Part shown: positions 15,079 to 24,062 of the stretch, piece after piece
Numbering within the stretch: the first letter of the stretch is position 1
Layout: each line of letters opens with the position of its first letter
From: Candidatus Woesearchaeota archaeon UBA153
Lineage (GTDB): Archaea; Nanobdellota; Nanobdellia; Woesearchaeales; UBA525
DNA length: 24,314 nt
Reading direction: 5' to 3'
Assembly: GCA_002503705.1 (NCBI GenBank)
Contig: DASH01000016.1
Span: 1 to 24,314, forward strand
Notes under the pieces: generated by a model
Databases searched by the model: none
What the model was told of the DNA's origin: nothing
The model's input: only the letters and a program-made list of their open reading frames with translations
Translations under genes and position numbers: made by a program

Positions 15079-15091
15079 TTATTTATAAAAG
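15079..15091 (-). promoter_or_regulatory. TATA promoter of the VapBC-like pair
   Basis: Reverse-strand CTTTTATAAATAA, centred about 37 nt before ATG 15048. It is immediately flanked by the 15-bp tandem repeat, which overlaps the BRE position. Confidence 0.65.
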
Positions 15092-15125
15092 TTACGTATT
15101 TTTACTTAATTTACGTATTTTTACT
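15092..15125. repeat. Tandem 15-bp direct repeat, probable operator
   Basis: TTACGTATTTTTACT occurs at 15092-15106 and 15111-15125, period 19 bp. It lies just upstream of the VapBC TATA box and between divergent genes. Placement over the BRE suggests a binding site for the antitoxin; inference. Confidence 0.65.
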
Positions 15126-15158
15126 CAAACTTCTTTCGTCGTGCAACTCAGCCAGTAA

Positions 15159-15168
15159 CTATTTAAAC
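15159..15168 (+). promoter_or_regulatory. TATA promoter of the ScpB operon
   Basis: CTATTTAAAC centred about 27 nt before ATG 15191, so the transcript is likely leaderless. Confidence 0.65.
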
Positions 15169-15190
15169 CCCTGATTTCGACACTCGAGGC

Positions 15191-16135
15191 ATGGCATTAT
15201 TCTCCTGGCTGAAGAAGAAGGAGGCGAAACCTGCGAACCGCGCGCAGAACGCGGGAGGCAGCAACGCACCCGGAAAGAAGAGCGCACCGAAAGCGAAGCC
15301 GAAAACGGTCCCCCGTGTTCAGAACGCTGGCAACAGGAAGAAACCCGCGAAACCATCGAAGGCCGCTCAGGCGTCAAAACCCACCTCCAAGCCCGCTCCC
15401 AAGACGGTCGCCAAGCCGAAAACGGTCGAGAAACCAGTCAAGACGTCCGTGAAGGCCGCTCCCGTTCAGAAGGCGGAGTCCCAAGCGCCCGCTCCGAAAG
15501 TCGCGACTCCGACTTCGCAACCGTCAGAGCCTGCGAAGAAGCTCTCTAACGCTGAGGTCCACGAGCACTTGGAGCGCGGCTGGCTGAAAGTCCTCATCAC
15601 GTTCGAGCTCGCGGGCAAGCCGAAAGAGCACATTGAAAGCACTCTGCGGGCGTACGTGGAGAACGTGAAGGGCGACGCTCGCATCGCCTCGCTGGGCGAG
15701 GAGTTCGCCGACGCTCTCGAGCACGAGGACGGCATCTTCAGCGCGTTCTGCGAGATGGAAGCCCTCGTCATGAACTTGGAGACGCTCACGTGGATCGCGA
15801 TCAACTTCATGCCCGCCGCGATCGAAGTCTTGGAGCCGGAGAAGCCTTTGCTCGAGTCGCGCGACGTGACGTCGTGGCTGAACGACCTGCTCGCTAAGCT
15901 GCACGAGACGAGCGCGCTCATCCGGCAGGAACGAGGCGTCCGCGACGGGATGACGGCGAGTTTGAACGCGCTCATCAAGAACTCGCTCCTCGCTTGTTTG
16001 CAGAGCGGCGCGAAGAGCGGCGCGGAGCTTGAGAAGCTGCTCGGCATCAACCACGCGCAGCTCGAACCGTTCCTGCAGCACTTGGTGGAGAAGGAGAAGG
16101 TCGTGAAGGATGGCAGCACGTACAAGCTCGCGTAA
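15191..16135 (+). CDS. Lys/Pro/Ala-rich protein with C-terminal winged helix; possible SMC-complex partner
   Basis: 314 residues. It begins MALFSWLKKKEAK, like the protein at 5671. Residues about 12-115 are a highly basic Lys/Ala/Pro/Gln tail with motifs KPSKAAQ and KTVAKPKTVEK, probably disordered. Residues about 120-255 are a helical domain (LERGWLKVLITFELAGKPKE, then FSAFCEMEALVMNLETLTW, then VTSWLNDLLAKLHE). Residues about 262-314 look like a winged helix (SGAELEKLLGINHAQLEPFL, then KEKVVKDGSTYKLA). It overlaps ScpB by 26 bp, so the two are translationally coupled. A helical N-domain plus C-terminal winged helix is also the kleisin plan (ScpA), but no ScpA motif is visible, so that role is only a hypothesis. 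Confidence 0.8.
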   Translation: MALFSWLKKKEAKPANRAQNAGGSNAPGKKSAPKAKPKTVPRVQNAGNRKKPAKPSKAAQASKPTSKPAPKTVAKPKTVEKPVKTSVKAAPVQKAESQAPAPKVATPTSQPSEPAKKLSNAEVHEHLERGWLKVLITFELAGKPKEHIESTLRAYVENVKGDARIASLGEEFADALEHEDGIFSAFCEMEALVMNLETLTWIAINFMPAAIEVLEPEKPLLESRDVTSWLNDLLAKLHETSALIRQERGVRDGMTASLNALIKNSLLACLQSGAKSGAELEKLLGINHAQLEPFLQHLVEKEKVVKDGSTYKLA

Positions 16136-17591
16136 AGGCAAGGCGGGGTCGAAGCTGGTCGCGAAGCCGGTGAAGGGCATTAAGCCAGTCAAAGTTCTCG
16201 TCAAGCCGGCGCCCGCGAAGCCTGTGAAATCGTTAAAACCGATCCAGAAACCCGCGCCATCCAAGAAAGTCGTCGTGACGAAATCCGTCGAAAAACCAGT
16301 CTTCGTCAAAAAGCCAGTTCCGGAACCGGTCAAGAAACCGGTCGAGAACCCCGCCAAGCCGGTCGCGAAGCCGAAACCGGCCAAGACGAAACCAGCGCCG
16401 AAGCCGGAACCGGTCGTCGAACCAGTCAAAGCTGAACCGGCGCCTGAACCAGTCCAAGAACAAGTTCCGGAACCGGTACTTGAACCAACTCCCGAACCAG
16501 TTTCTCAACCAGCAACTCCGGAACCCGTTCCTGAAATCCCGCTTCCTGCGGAAGTCCCGCTCGTCATGCCGAAGCGGATGACGGTCAAGCACGCGAACCT
16601 TGAAGCGCTCCAGTTGAGCATCGAGGCGTTATTGTTCTCGAGCGGCAAAGCGATCGAGGAAGCACAGCTCGCCTCGCTGACCGGCGCTGACGTGAAAGAC
16701 GTCAAGGCCGCGTTGCACTCGCTCGCTGACGCGTACGCGAGCCGCGGCACCGCGCTGAAGCTCTTCAACGAGGGTTCGGCGTGGAAGCTTCTCGTGAAAG
16801 ACGAGCACGTGTCGTTGGTGCGGCGCATCGTCGCGGACACGGAGTTGACGCGCGCGTGCCTTGAAACGTTGGCCGTCATCGCGTACTTGCACCCGGACGC
16901 GTTGCAGAGCAAGGTCGTCGACATGCGCGGCGGGAACTCGTACGACCACATCGCCGAGCTGGAACGGTTCGGTTTCGTGAACAAGGAGAAGAAAGGGCGC
17001 AGCTTCGCGCTTCGTCTGACCGAGAAGTTCTACGATTACTTCGACGTGGAAGGCCAAGAGTCTATCCGCAAAGCCTTCAAGACGGTCGCGCCGTCCCGGG
17101 AGCGGCAGAAGCGTCTCGGCGACTTGAAAGTCGTCGACGCGCTGCCGGAGACGAAGCGACGCGACGCTGACGAGAAAGCGAAGCGGACGCTGGCGGGGTT
17201 GGAAGTCGTCGACGAGCCGGTCGCGAAGGATGACGTCGAGGCGCCCGCGAAGCTCGAAGTGACGCGGGAAGAGAAGGCCGCGCAATTCGACTTCCTCTCC
17301 AAGCTCGACGCGCAGATCAGCTCGTTGAGCCAGCGCAACGACGAACTGGATCAGGACGAACTTTTCAAACGACCCGAGCCGGAACCGCAACCGGGAGAAC
17401 AAACCGGAGACGCGGGCGAACAACTCGCGGACGGGAGTTCGGACGCTCCGACAACGACTCCGAACGAGGAGAGAACGACTGACGACGCTTCTGACGCTGA
17501 CGAAGAGCCCGAACCGGACGACGAACCGGAAGAGAAACCCGCGAAGCCGTCGAAGAAAGCGAAAAAGGGCGTCAAGAAGGACGACGAGTAG
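16110..17591 (+). CDS. scpB: ScpB-like segregation and condensation protein with long disordered tails
   Basis: 493 residues, far longer than usual ScpB (about 170-290). The tandem winged-helix ScpB core spans about 163-312: LEALQLSIEALLFSSGKAI, then the signature CLETLAVIAYLHPDALQSK (250-268), then DMRGGNSYDHIAELERFGFV and GRSFALRLTEKFYDYF. Before it is a 150-residue tail of KPV/EPV repeats that turns from lysine-rich to glutamate-rich. After it come about 180 residues, mostly charged, ending in an acidic stretch and then KKAKKGVKKDDE. ScpB binds the kleisin ScpA of SMC condensin. ATG 16110 lies inside the upstream gene (stop 16135). An in-frame start near M153/M157 would leave only the core and is a possible second product. 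Confidence 0.88.
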   Translation: MAARTSSRKGKAGSKLVAKPVKGIKPVKVLVKPAPAKPVKSLKPIQKPAPSKKVVVTKSVEKPVFVKKPVPEPVKKPVENPAKPVAKPKPAKTKPAPKPEPVVEPVKAEPAPEPVQEQVPEPVLEPTPEPVSQPATPEPVPEIPLPAEVPLVMPKRMTVKHANLEALQLSIEALLFSSGKAIEEAQLASLTGADVKDVKAALHSLADAYASRGTALKLFNEGSAWKLLVKDEHVSLVRRIVADTELTRACLETLAVIAYLHPDALQSKVVDMRGGNSYDHIAELERFGFVNKEKKGRSFALRLTEKFYDYFDVEGQESIRKAFKTVAPSRERQKRLGDLKVVDALPETKRRDADEKAKRTLAGLEVVDEPVAKDDVEAPAKLEVTREEKAAQFDFLSKLDAQISSLSQRNDELDQDELFKRPEPEPQPGEQTGDAGEQLADGSSDAPTTTPNEERTTDDASDADEEPEPDDEPEEKPAKPSKKAKKGVKKDDE

Positions 17592-17595
17592 TACT

Positions 17596-17600
17596 TTTTC
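17596..17600 (+). terminator. T5 tract after scpB
   Basis: T5 followed by pyrimidine-rich DNA 4 nt after the stop codon; a weak archaeal-type terminator. Confidence 0.4.
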
Positions 17601-17610
17601 TCATTCTCAA

Positions 17611-17737
17611 GCGCGGTCACCGTCCTTAAGGGCGAACACCGACGAGAAAACCTGCGGAGGCGACAAGGGGGAAGCCCCCGTCGGGGAACGTCGCCCCACG
17701 AATGAACAAACGAGTGTGAGCTGGACGGTGACCGCGC
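17611..17737. other. Second long inverted-repeat intergenic element
   Basis: A perfect 15-bp inverted repeat (GCGCGGTCACCGTCC at 17611-17625, complement at 17723-17737) encloses 97 bp. Inside are GGCGAC (17659-17664) pairing with GTCGCC (17690-17695) and a G5-AAG-C5 hairpin (17667-17671 with 17675-17679) followed by GTCG. The inner core matches that of the 13292-13478 element (G5, loop, C5, GTCG), although the outer arms differ. It lies between scpB and the zinc-ribbon gene. Structured RNA or mobile remnant; not a tRNA. Confidence 0.5.
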
Positions 17738-17778
17738 GCCACAACGGCGCTCAGTCCACTGGACATCCTCACGCAGGA

Positions 17779-17787
17779 GATATAAAC
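17779..17787 (+). promoter_or_regulatory. TATA promoter of the zinc-ribbon gene
   Basis: GATATAAAC, centred about 25 nt before ATG 17809, giving a leaderless mRNA. Confidence 0.65.
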
Positions 17788-17808
17788 CCGGTTCGCTTCT
17801 CCGCGCGC

Positions 17809-17964
17809 ATGTTCATCGTCTCGTGCCCGACGTGCGGCCACTCGCAGCGCTGCCAGCCGAAAGCCGGCCTCGTCACGGACAAGCGCAAGCGTTGCGTCTA
17901 CTGTGGCCACGCGTTCAAGATACACGCGGATGCGCCGTCGAGCCGGATTATCCGTCGAGAATGA
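17809..17964 (+). CDS. Small zinc-ribbon protein
   Basis: 51 residues. Two CxxC knuckles, CPTC (residues 6-9) and CVYC (29-32), form a zinc ribbon within MFIVSCPTCGHSQR and KRKRCVYCGHAFKIHA. ATG 17809 is chosen over an upstream GTG at 17716 because the TATA box lies 25 nt before it and the upstream residues would come from the inverted-repeat element. Similar tiny ribbon proteins are common in archaea and may help RNA- or ribosome-associated complexes; no function can be assigned. It ends shortly before the promoter repeats of the toxin-antitoxin pair. Confidence 0.8.
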   Translation: MFIVSCPTCGHSQRCQPKAGLVTDKRKRCVYCGHAFKIHADAPSSRIIRRE

Positions 17965-17970
17965 GAAGAT

Positions 17971-18009
17971 TTATATATCAAATGATACTTATTATATATC
18001 AAATGATAC
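17971..18009 (+). promoter_or_regulatory. TATA-containing 18-bp tandem repeat (operator/promoter of TA pair)
   Basis: TTATATATCAAATGATAC occurs at 17971-17988 and 17992-18009, period 21 bp (two helical turns). The first copy supplies a TATA box about 27 nt before ATG 18003; the second contains that ATG. A repressor bound to both copies would block TBP and the start site together. The regulatory role is inference. Confidence 0.65.
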
Positions 18010-18305
18010 CTAAGGTGAAGAAGACGCGTCAGACAGCACAGCTCGTCAGCGAGCACCGCTCCCCCAACCTGAGCACCATCCTCATGATCGAGAACTACCT
18101 GCGACGCCACCGCGCGTCGCCAGTCACGCTTTCAAGCCTTCGCAACAAACTCCCGAAACAGGTGATGCACCAGACGCTCAAGGTCGCGCTCGAGTACTTG
18201 TACGCGAGCGGCAAGATCGTCTACGGGCCCCGAGGGATCCAATGGGTCTACGTCGAGCCCGCACACCTGCAACGGATGCTCCGCGGCTCGCTGGAGCTCG
18301 CATGA
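18003..18305 (+). CDS. Winged-helix protein, putative antitoxin/autorepressor
   Basis: 100 residues from ATG 18003. A basic start MIPKVKKTRQ is followed by a compact helical fold like a winged helix: LSTILMIENYLRRHRA, then TLSSLRNKLPKQVMHQTLKVALEYLYASGKIV, then a wing YGPRGIQWVYV. In-frame ATGs at 17961 and 17982 lie within or before the promoter repeats and would add residues of the form IYQMI, so they are unlikely. The gene overlaps the RelE-like toxin by 4 nt (ATGA), the usual antitoxin-toxin arrangement. It is not one of the classic RelB, HigA or PHD types that I recognise. Confidence 0.78.
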   Translation: MIPKVKKTRQTAQLVSEHRSPNLSTILMIENYLRRHRASPVTLSSLRNKLPKQVMHQTLKVALEYLYASGKIVYGPRGIQWVYVEPAHLQRMLRGSLELA

Positions 18306-18640
18306 TACCGAAGAATGTCCACGTCTTTCTGAAAGGGCAAGCGAAAAAGTCGTACCTCGCGCTGCAGCGACGCCACGACAAGGAAGCGCAATCGCTCCTT
18401 CGCTCGATTGACCGGTTGCAGGCGCGTTTGCGCGAGAACCCGCAGTACGGCCAGCCCGTACCGCGTCGATTGTATCCGAAGAGCCTCGCCGCGCTCGGCA
18501 TCCAGAACCTGTACCGCGCCGAGCTCGCGCAGTACTGGTGCGCCCTCTACACTATCGAAGGAGACGAGGTCGGCATCTATCTTTTCATTCTCACCATCGC
18601 CGACCACAAGACGTACGACCGGATGTTCGGGTACGCGTGA
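18302..18640 (+). CDS. RelE/ParE-superfamily toxin
   Basis: 112 residues. A helical first half (KSYLALQRRHDKEAQSLLRS, LQARLRENPQYG) is followed by beta strands with the RelE-like order: KSLAALGIQNLYRAELAQYW, CALYTIEGDEVGIYLFILTIADHKTYDRMFGYA. The ending DHKTYDRMFGY is typical of archaeal RelE/ParE-type toxins; these usually cleave mRNA at the ribosome, but the activity here is unproven. Candidate basic/catalytic residues are R in LYRAE, H in DHK and Y in TYDR. It is translationally coupled to the winged-helix gene. Both genes begin with MIPK (ATGATACC), also present in the promoter repeat. Confidence 0.85.
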   Translation: MIPKNVHVFLKGQAKKSYLALQRRHDKEAQSLLRSIDRLQARLRENPQYGQPVPRRLYPKSLAALGIQNLYRAELAQYWCALYTIEGDEVGIYLFILTIADHKTYDRMFGYA

Positions 18641-18686
18641 CGGCTGTCGAGCCAGCCTGTCGTTCGTTCTGTTTCGCAATTGACAG

Positions 18687-18789
18687 TCCGGCATTGCCGG
18701 AACGTGCTGGCGCGGCCCGGATTTTCTCGTTCAGAAACGCGTCGTTCCGTACGATTCGTACTTCGACTATGAATTCCTACCGCGCCAGC
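18687..18789. other. Hairpin-rich convergent intergenic region
   Basis: In the 198-bp gap between the toxin and gyrA (convergent): a TCCGGC/GCCGGA hairpin with loop ATT at about 18687-18701; a 10-bp inverted repeat GCTGGCGCGG (18706-18715) with its complement at 18780-18789; and within it GTACGA-T-TCGTAC (about 18748-18760). Probably transcript 3'-end structure, or another intergenic element of the kind at 13292 and 17611. Confidence 0.4.
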
Positions 18790-18838
18790 CAGTACCTGCC
18801 TACGCGGCAGCCAAACAATCGCTTTCGCGGAAAGAACT

Positions 18839-21304
<2,466 letters not shown>

Positions 21305-21323
21305 AGAATCACGCGTGGTTTCT

Positions 21324-21337
21324 TGATTTCTTATAAC
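21324..21337 (-). promoter_or_regulatory. TATA promoter of gyrA
   Basis: Reverse-strand GTTATAAGAAATC, centred about 29 nt before ATG 21304; leaderless mRNA likely. Confidence 0.65.
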
Positions 21338-21438
21338 GTCTTTTTCCGCTTTTTCTCGACGGTGGAATGGGTCGGGTGGCGATTTATAACCGTTTGGGTT
21401 TCGTCATTTATTTTCCATATGGTAATTTTCTTCCAAAG

Positions 21439-21450
21439 ATTTAAATACGA
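21439..21450 (+). promoter_or_regulatory. TATA promoter of the four-TM protein gene
   Basis: ATTTAAATACG, about 60 nt before ATG 21507, predicting a leader of about 35 nt that contains the hairpin at 21476-21494 and the Shine-Dalgarno. Confidence 0.6.
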
Positions 21451-21475
21451 CACTCTCCGGGAAGAGAGACAAGCG

Positions 21476-21494
21476 CGGCTCGTGAACCGAGCCG
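21476..21494 (+). other. Leader hairpin touching the Shine-Dalgarno
   Basis: CGGCTCG, loop TGAAC, CGAGCCG: a perfect 7-bp stem ending at the first G of the GGAGGTG Shine-Dalgarno (21494-21500). It could modulate ribosome access; a temperature- or ligand-responsive role is speculative. Confidence 0.5.
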
Positions 21495-21506
21495 GAGGTG
21501 GAAGGG

Positions 21507-22022
21507 ATGGAACGCGGCACGGCACTCATCATCACCAGAATCTATGCGGTCCTCGCGTGGATCGGCGCAATCTTCACGTTGCTCGCGGCGCTCGCGCTCT
21601 TCGGCATCGGCATCGGCACGTTCGGCGGCGCGATGCTCGCCGGCCTCGGCGCCGGAGTCCTCGCGGGCATGGGGGCGTTCCTCGCCTTCCTCTTCGTCCT
21701 CTTCGCCCTCCTCGACGCGTTCATCGGCGTCGGCTTGTGGCAGTGCAAGAACTGGGCGAGAATCCTGATGATCATCTTCGGCGTCCTCGGCCTCTTCTCA
21801 ATCTTCAGCCTCTTCGTGACGCCGGTCCAGTCAGCCGTCAACCTCGCCATCGCGCTCTTCACGATCTGGTTCTTCGGCTTCTGCACGACGACGAAAGCGC
21901 TCTTCACGGGTGCGCCCGCCCCCGTCGCGGCCCCCGTCGTCGCAGTGAACGTTCCCGTCGCGAAGAAGGCGAAGCCCGCCGCGAAGAAGCCCGCGAAGAA
22001 ATCGGCGAAGAAGAAGAAGTGA
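21507..22022 (+). CDS. Four-TM membrane protein with Lys/Ala tail
   Basis: 171 residues. Four predicted membrane helices: IYAVLAWIGAIFTLLAALAL, a Gly/Ala-rich second around LGAGVLAGMGAFLAFLFVLF, ILMIIFGVLGLFSIFSLFV and AVNLAIALFTIWFFGFC. The C-terminal 45 residues hold an APVAAPV linker then a histone-H1-like Lys/Ala tail (KKAKPAAKKPAKKSAKKKK). ATG 21507 is chosen over the in-frame GTG at 21498 because GGAGGTG at 21494-21500 is correctly spaced for it. The Gly-rich helices recall small integral membrane families, but none is recognised. The basic tail presumably lies in the cytosol, where it could touch nucleic acid or acidic lipid headgroups (inference). Confidence 0.8.
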   Translation: MERGTALIITRIYAVLAWIGAIFTLLAALALFGIGIGTFGGAMLAGLGAGVLAGMGAFLAFLFVLFALLDAFIGVGLWQCKNWARILMIIFGVLGLFSIFSLFVTPVQSAVNLAIALFTIWFFGFCTTTKALFTGAPAPVAAPVVAVNVPVAKKAKPAAKKPAKKSAKKKK

Positions 22023-22063
22023 GCGGGAAAGAGACCTTTGCACCGCGGCCCTCGCCGCACAAA

Positions 22064-22073
22064 CTTTTTTAAA
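22064..22073 (+). promoter_or_regulatory. TATA promoter of the second membrane-protein operon
   Basis: CTTTTTTAAA, centred about 28 nt before ATG 22097; leaderless transcript expected. Confidence 0.65.
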
Positions 22074-22096
22074 GCGCTTTTCTCGTTCTCTCCCGT

Positions 22097-22606
22097 ATGC
22101 GCTGGCATCCTGAACTCTTGCGGTCGAAAGGGTGGAGCGAGCCGGAGATCCAACGAGCGAGCGAAGGGTTCGCGCGCGCCGAAGCGTCACGGCATCGCGC
22201 CCACTCGTTCCTCGACCAGGCGGTCTTCTACGCCCTGCTGTTCCTCCTCCTGGTCGGCGTGTTCCTGGTGAGCGTCGTCATCGTCCCGTTCTTGCTCGTC
22301 TTCAACACGCTCATCGTCGCGTTCCTCCTCGCCATCCTCGGCCTCTGCCTCGGCGCGTTCCTCGCCGTGCTCCTCCCCGACTTCCACTGGCTGGAAGCCC
22401 ACCACCACGCGCTCGCCTTCCTCCTCCTCGGCGCGGTCGCCATCGCGAACATCCTCCTCATCGGCGCCGTCGAGAAGCCGTTCGGCGCGCTGCTCGGCGC
22501 GCCCCCCCACGCGACGTGGGTGCTCGGCGTCGTCTTCGCCGCCTCGCTGTTGGCGCCGTACTCCTGCCACTTGCTCTTCCCGCACAAGGTGAACGCCCGT
22601 GCCTGA
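22097..22606 (+). CDS. Conserved four-TM membrane protein, unknown function
   Basis: 169 residues. A soluble N-terminus MRWHPELLRSKGWSEPEIQRA (helical) leads into four membrane helices: FYALLFLLLVGVFLVSVVIV, LIVAFLLAILGLCLGAFLAV, ALAFLLLGAVAIANILLIGA and VLGVVFAASLLAPYSCHLLF. A histidine-rich loop WLEAHHHA separates helices 2 and 3. The pattern resembles a conserved uncharacterised protein I associate with DPANN genomes, from memory only. It is first of a two-gene operon: the next start (GTG 22599) lies inside its 3' end. Family not named. Confidence 0.8.
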   Translation: MRWHPELLRSKGWSEPEIQRASEGFARAEASRHRAHSFLDQAVFYALLFLLLVGVFLVSVVIVPFLLVFNTLIVAFLLAILGLCLGAFLAVLLPDFHWLEAHHHALAFLLLGAVAIANILLIGAVEKPFGALLGAPPHATWVLGVVFAASLLAPYSCHLLFPHKVNARA

Positions 22607-23009
22607 ACCGATGACCCTCCTCGAGTGGACCGAGGTGTACGTGCAGCACCGCGACCTGTTCGAGAAGAAGATCGCGAAGATCGCCGCGCAGCACGACACC
22701 GTGCTCGTGACGCAGAAGGACGGCTCGTCGTGGAAAGCCATCGCCGCGCCGGAGTTAGGGGATGATGTCGTCGCGCACGTCGGCGCCGGCCGCGTGCTGC
22801 TGGTGACTCGCAACCTGAAGGCGAACACCGACGTCGTCCTCCAGCACTGGAAGCGGCTCGCCGCGAACCCCGAACTCAAAATCGTCTTCGTGAACGTCGC
22901 GAAGAACGAGAAATGGTTGCTCGTGCCGTCAACGCACGACAAGGTGACCGAACCCTCGACGTTGAAGCTCGGCTTGACGGCGATGCGCGAAGCGGTGCCG
23001 GAAGGGTGA
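22599..23009 (+). CDS. Small conserved cytosolic protein, unknown function
   Basis: 136 residues from GTG 22599, preferred over ATG 22611 because AAGGTGA at 22586-22592 is 6 nt before it. It overlaps the membrane-protein gene by 8 bp, so the two are translationally coupled. Composition is that of a globular alpha/beta protein: helix TLLEWTEVYVQHRDLFEKKI, strands TVLVTQKDGSSWKAIA and RVLLVTRNLKA, helix VVLQHWKRLAA, strand LKIVFVNVAKNEKWLL, and a final helix LKLGLTAMREAVP. No catalytic motif, cysteines or signal peptide. Tight coupling to the membrane protein suggests a cytosolic partner. Confidence 0.82.
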   Translation: MPEPMTLLEWTEVYVQHRDLFEKKIAKIAAQHDTVLVTQKDGSSWKAIAAPELGDDVVAHVGAGRVLLVTRNLKANTDVVLQHWKRLAANPELKIVFVNVAKNEKWLLVPSTHDKVTEPSTLKLGLTAMREAVPEG

Positions 23010-23026
23010 AGGCGTGACGCGTCTTC

Positions 23027-24019
23027 TCATCGAATAAGGTACTCGTCGATTTCTCGTCTGGTCACGACGTTTACGCCACGCTCGCGGAGGAACGCGCTCG
23101 CCCGGTACGTCTGCGCATATCCTGTCGCGGTCTTCGGGTTCAACCCGTTCGTCGAATCCCGGGCTTTTTCCTCCTGGTCTCGCGCCTGCTCGAGCGCGTA
23201 TGCGACGTGCTTTGGGCGCACTTTTGTGTTCTTGCAGCGGCGCTTGAGCTCCTCGAGCCGCGCCTCGTCGCCGATGAGAAACTCACCAGTGAAGAGCGGA
23301 TCAGTCACGGCAATGTCGAGATTCGCGAGCCGCCACTCGAACTCCATCGTATTCATGACACCAATGTCGAGGACGCCGTCAACGACCTGCGTCGTCGGAC
23401 CCTTGCTGACGACGAAGTAATCAATGTCTGCGTGCGGCTTCCGCGAACCGTACACGACCGCGAACTCGATTTGGGAAGCGTCGCCCGGATAGTTCTTCAG
23501 CAGGAGCTTCTTCGCCAGAGGCGCATCGTACACTTTCGGGAATCCGGCGGCGTAGAGCGTCCAGTGGAGCGTCTTGCGCTCTGCAATCCCCGCATACTGT
23601 TCGTAGAGCATTCTCGACTCGTGCGGGACGTTCGCCATCTTCTGCGCGAACTCTGCACCGAGCAGGAGATGCTCGGCGAGGGTTCCTTCGATGAGCATCG
23701 CGACGCCTTCATACACGTCGAAGAGTCGTGCCGGCACCGGTTCGCCGCGCTGCAACTGCGCTCCGAGCGCGGTGTGCTCGACGAGGAGACCGTGACCGTA
23801 CAGTTCGTGTAAGGCGGAGGCGTTCGCGAATGGCGTTTCAGCGTTCACGGCCGCCTCGAGCGTCCGTGGCAGGTACGCGCCCGCCGCCTTCGTGTTGAGG
23901 CCGCGCGTCGTCGCGAACGACCGCCACGCGTCAAAGCTCAGCGCGGAGAATGACGAGCGTTCCGGTACGACGCCGAAGAGCTCTGTCGACGCTCGCGACG
24001 CGTCCTCGAATTGCGGCAT
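23027..24019 (-). CDS. HExxGH metallopeptidase-like domain fused to a nucleotidyltransferase-like domain
   Basis: 330 residues from ATG 24019; the open frame to 24259 is not convincing, and GAGGGGGG lies about 10 nt before this ATG. The N-terminal half has HELYGHG (H71, E72, H76), an HExxGH zinc-peptidase signature like that of the M49 (dipeptidyl peptidase III) clan, with possible third ligand E104 or E111 in DVYEGVAMLIEGTLAEHLL. The C-terminal half has FAVVYGSRKPHADIDYFVVS (GS at 191-192, D198, D200), a nucleotidyltransferase-fold motif, then LDIGV and LDIAV strands. The GS-to-DxD gap (5) is shorter than in minimal nucleotidyltransferases. The last 40 residues (NPKTATGYAQTYRASAFLRE) are helical. 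Whether either active site works is unknown. The upstream small gene is probably in the same operon. Confidence 0.78.
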   Translation of the reverse strand: MPQFEDASRASTELFGVVPERSSFSALSFDAWRSFATTRGLNTKAAGAYLPRTLEAAVNAETPFANASALHELYGHGLLVEHTALGAQLQRGEPVPARLFDVYEGVAMLIEGTLAEHLLLGAEFAQKMANVPHESRMLYEQYAGIAERKTLHWTLYAAGFPKVYDAPLAKKLLLKNYPGDASQIEFAVVYGSRKPHADIDYFVVSKGPTTQVVDGVLDIGVMNTMEFEWRLANLDIAVTDPLFTGEFLIGDEARLEELKRRCKNTKVRPKHVAYALEQARDQEEKARDSTNGLNPKTATGYAQTYRASAFLRERGVNVVTRREIDEYLIR

Positions 24020-24062
24020 CACAGGTTCGCCCCCCTCTTCGCGATGCGATGTTCTTCGCGAT

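Noticed and set aside
17971..18009. CRISPR-like repeats
   Set aside because: Only two copies with 3-bp spacing and no spacers; placement fits a promoter operator.
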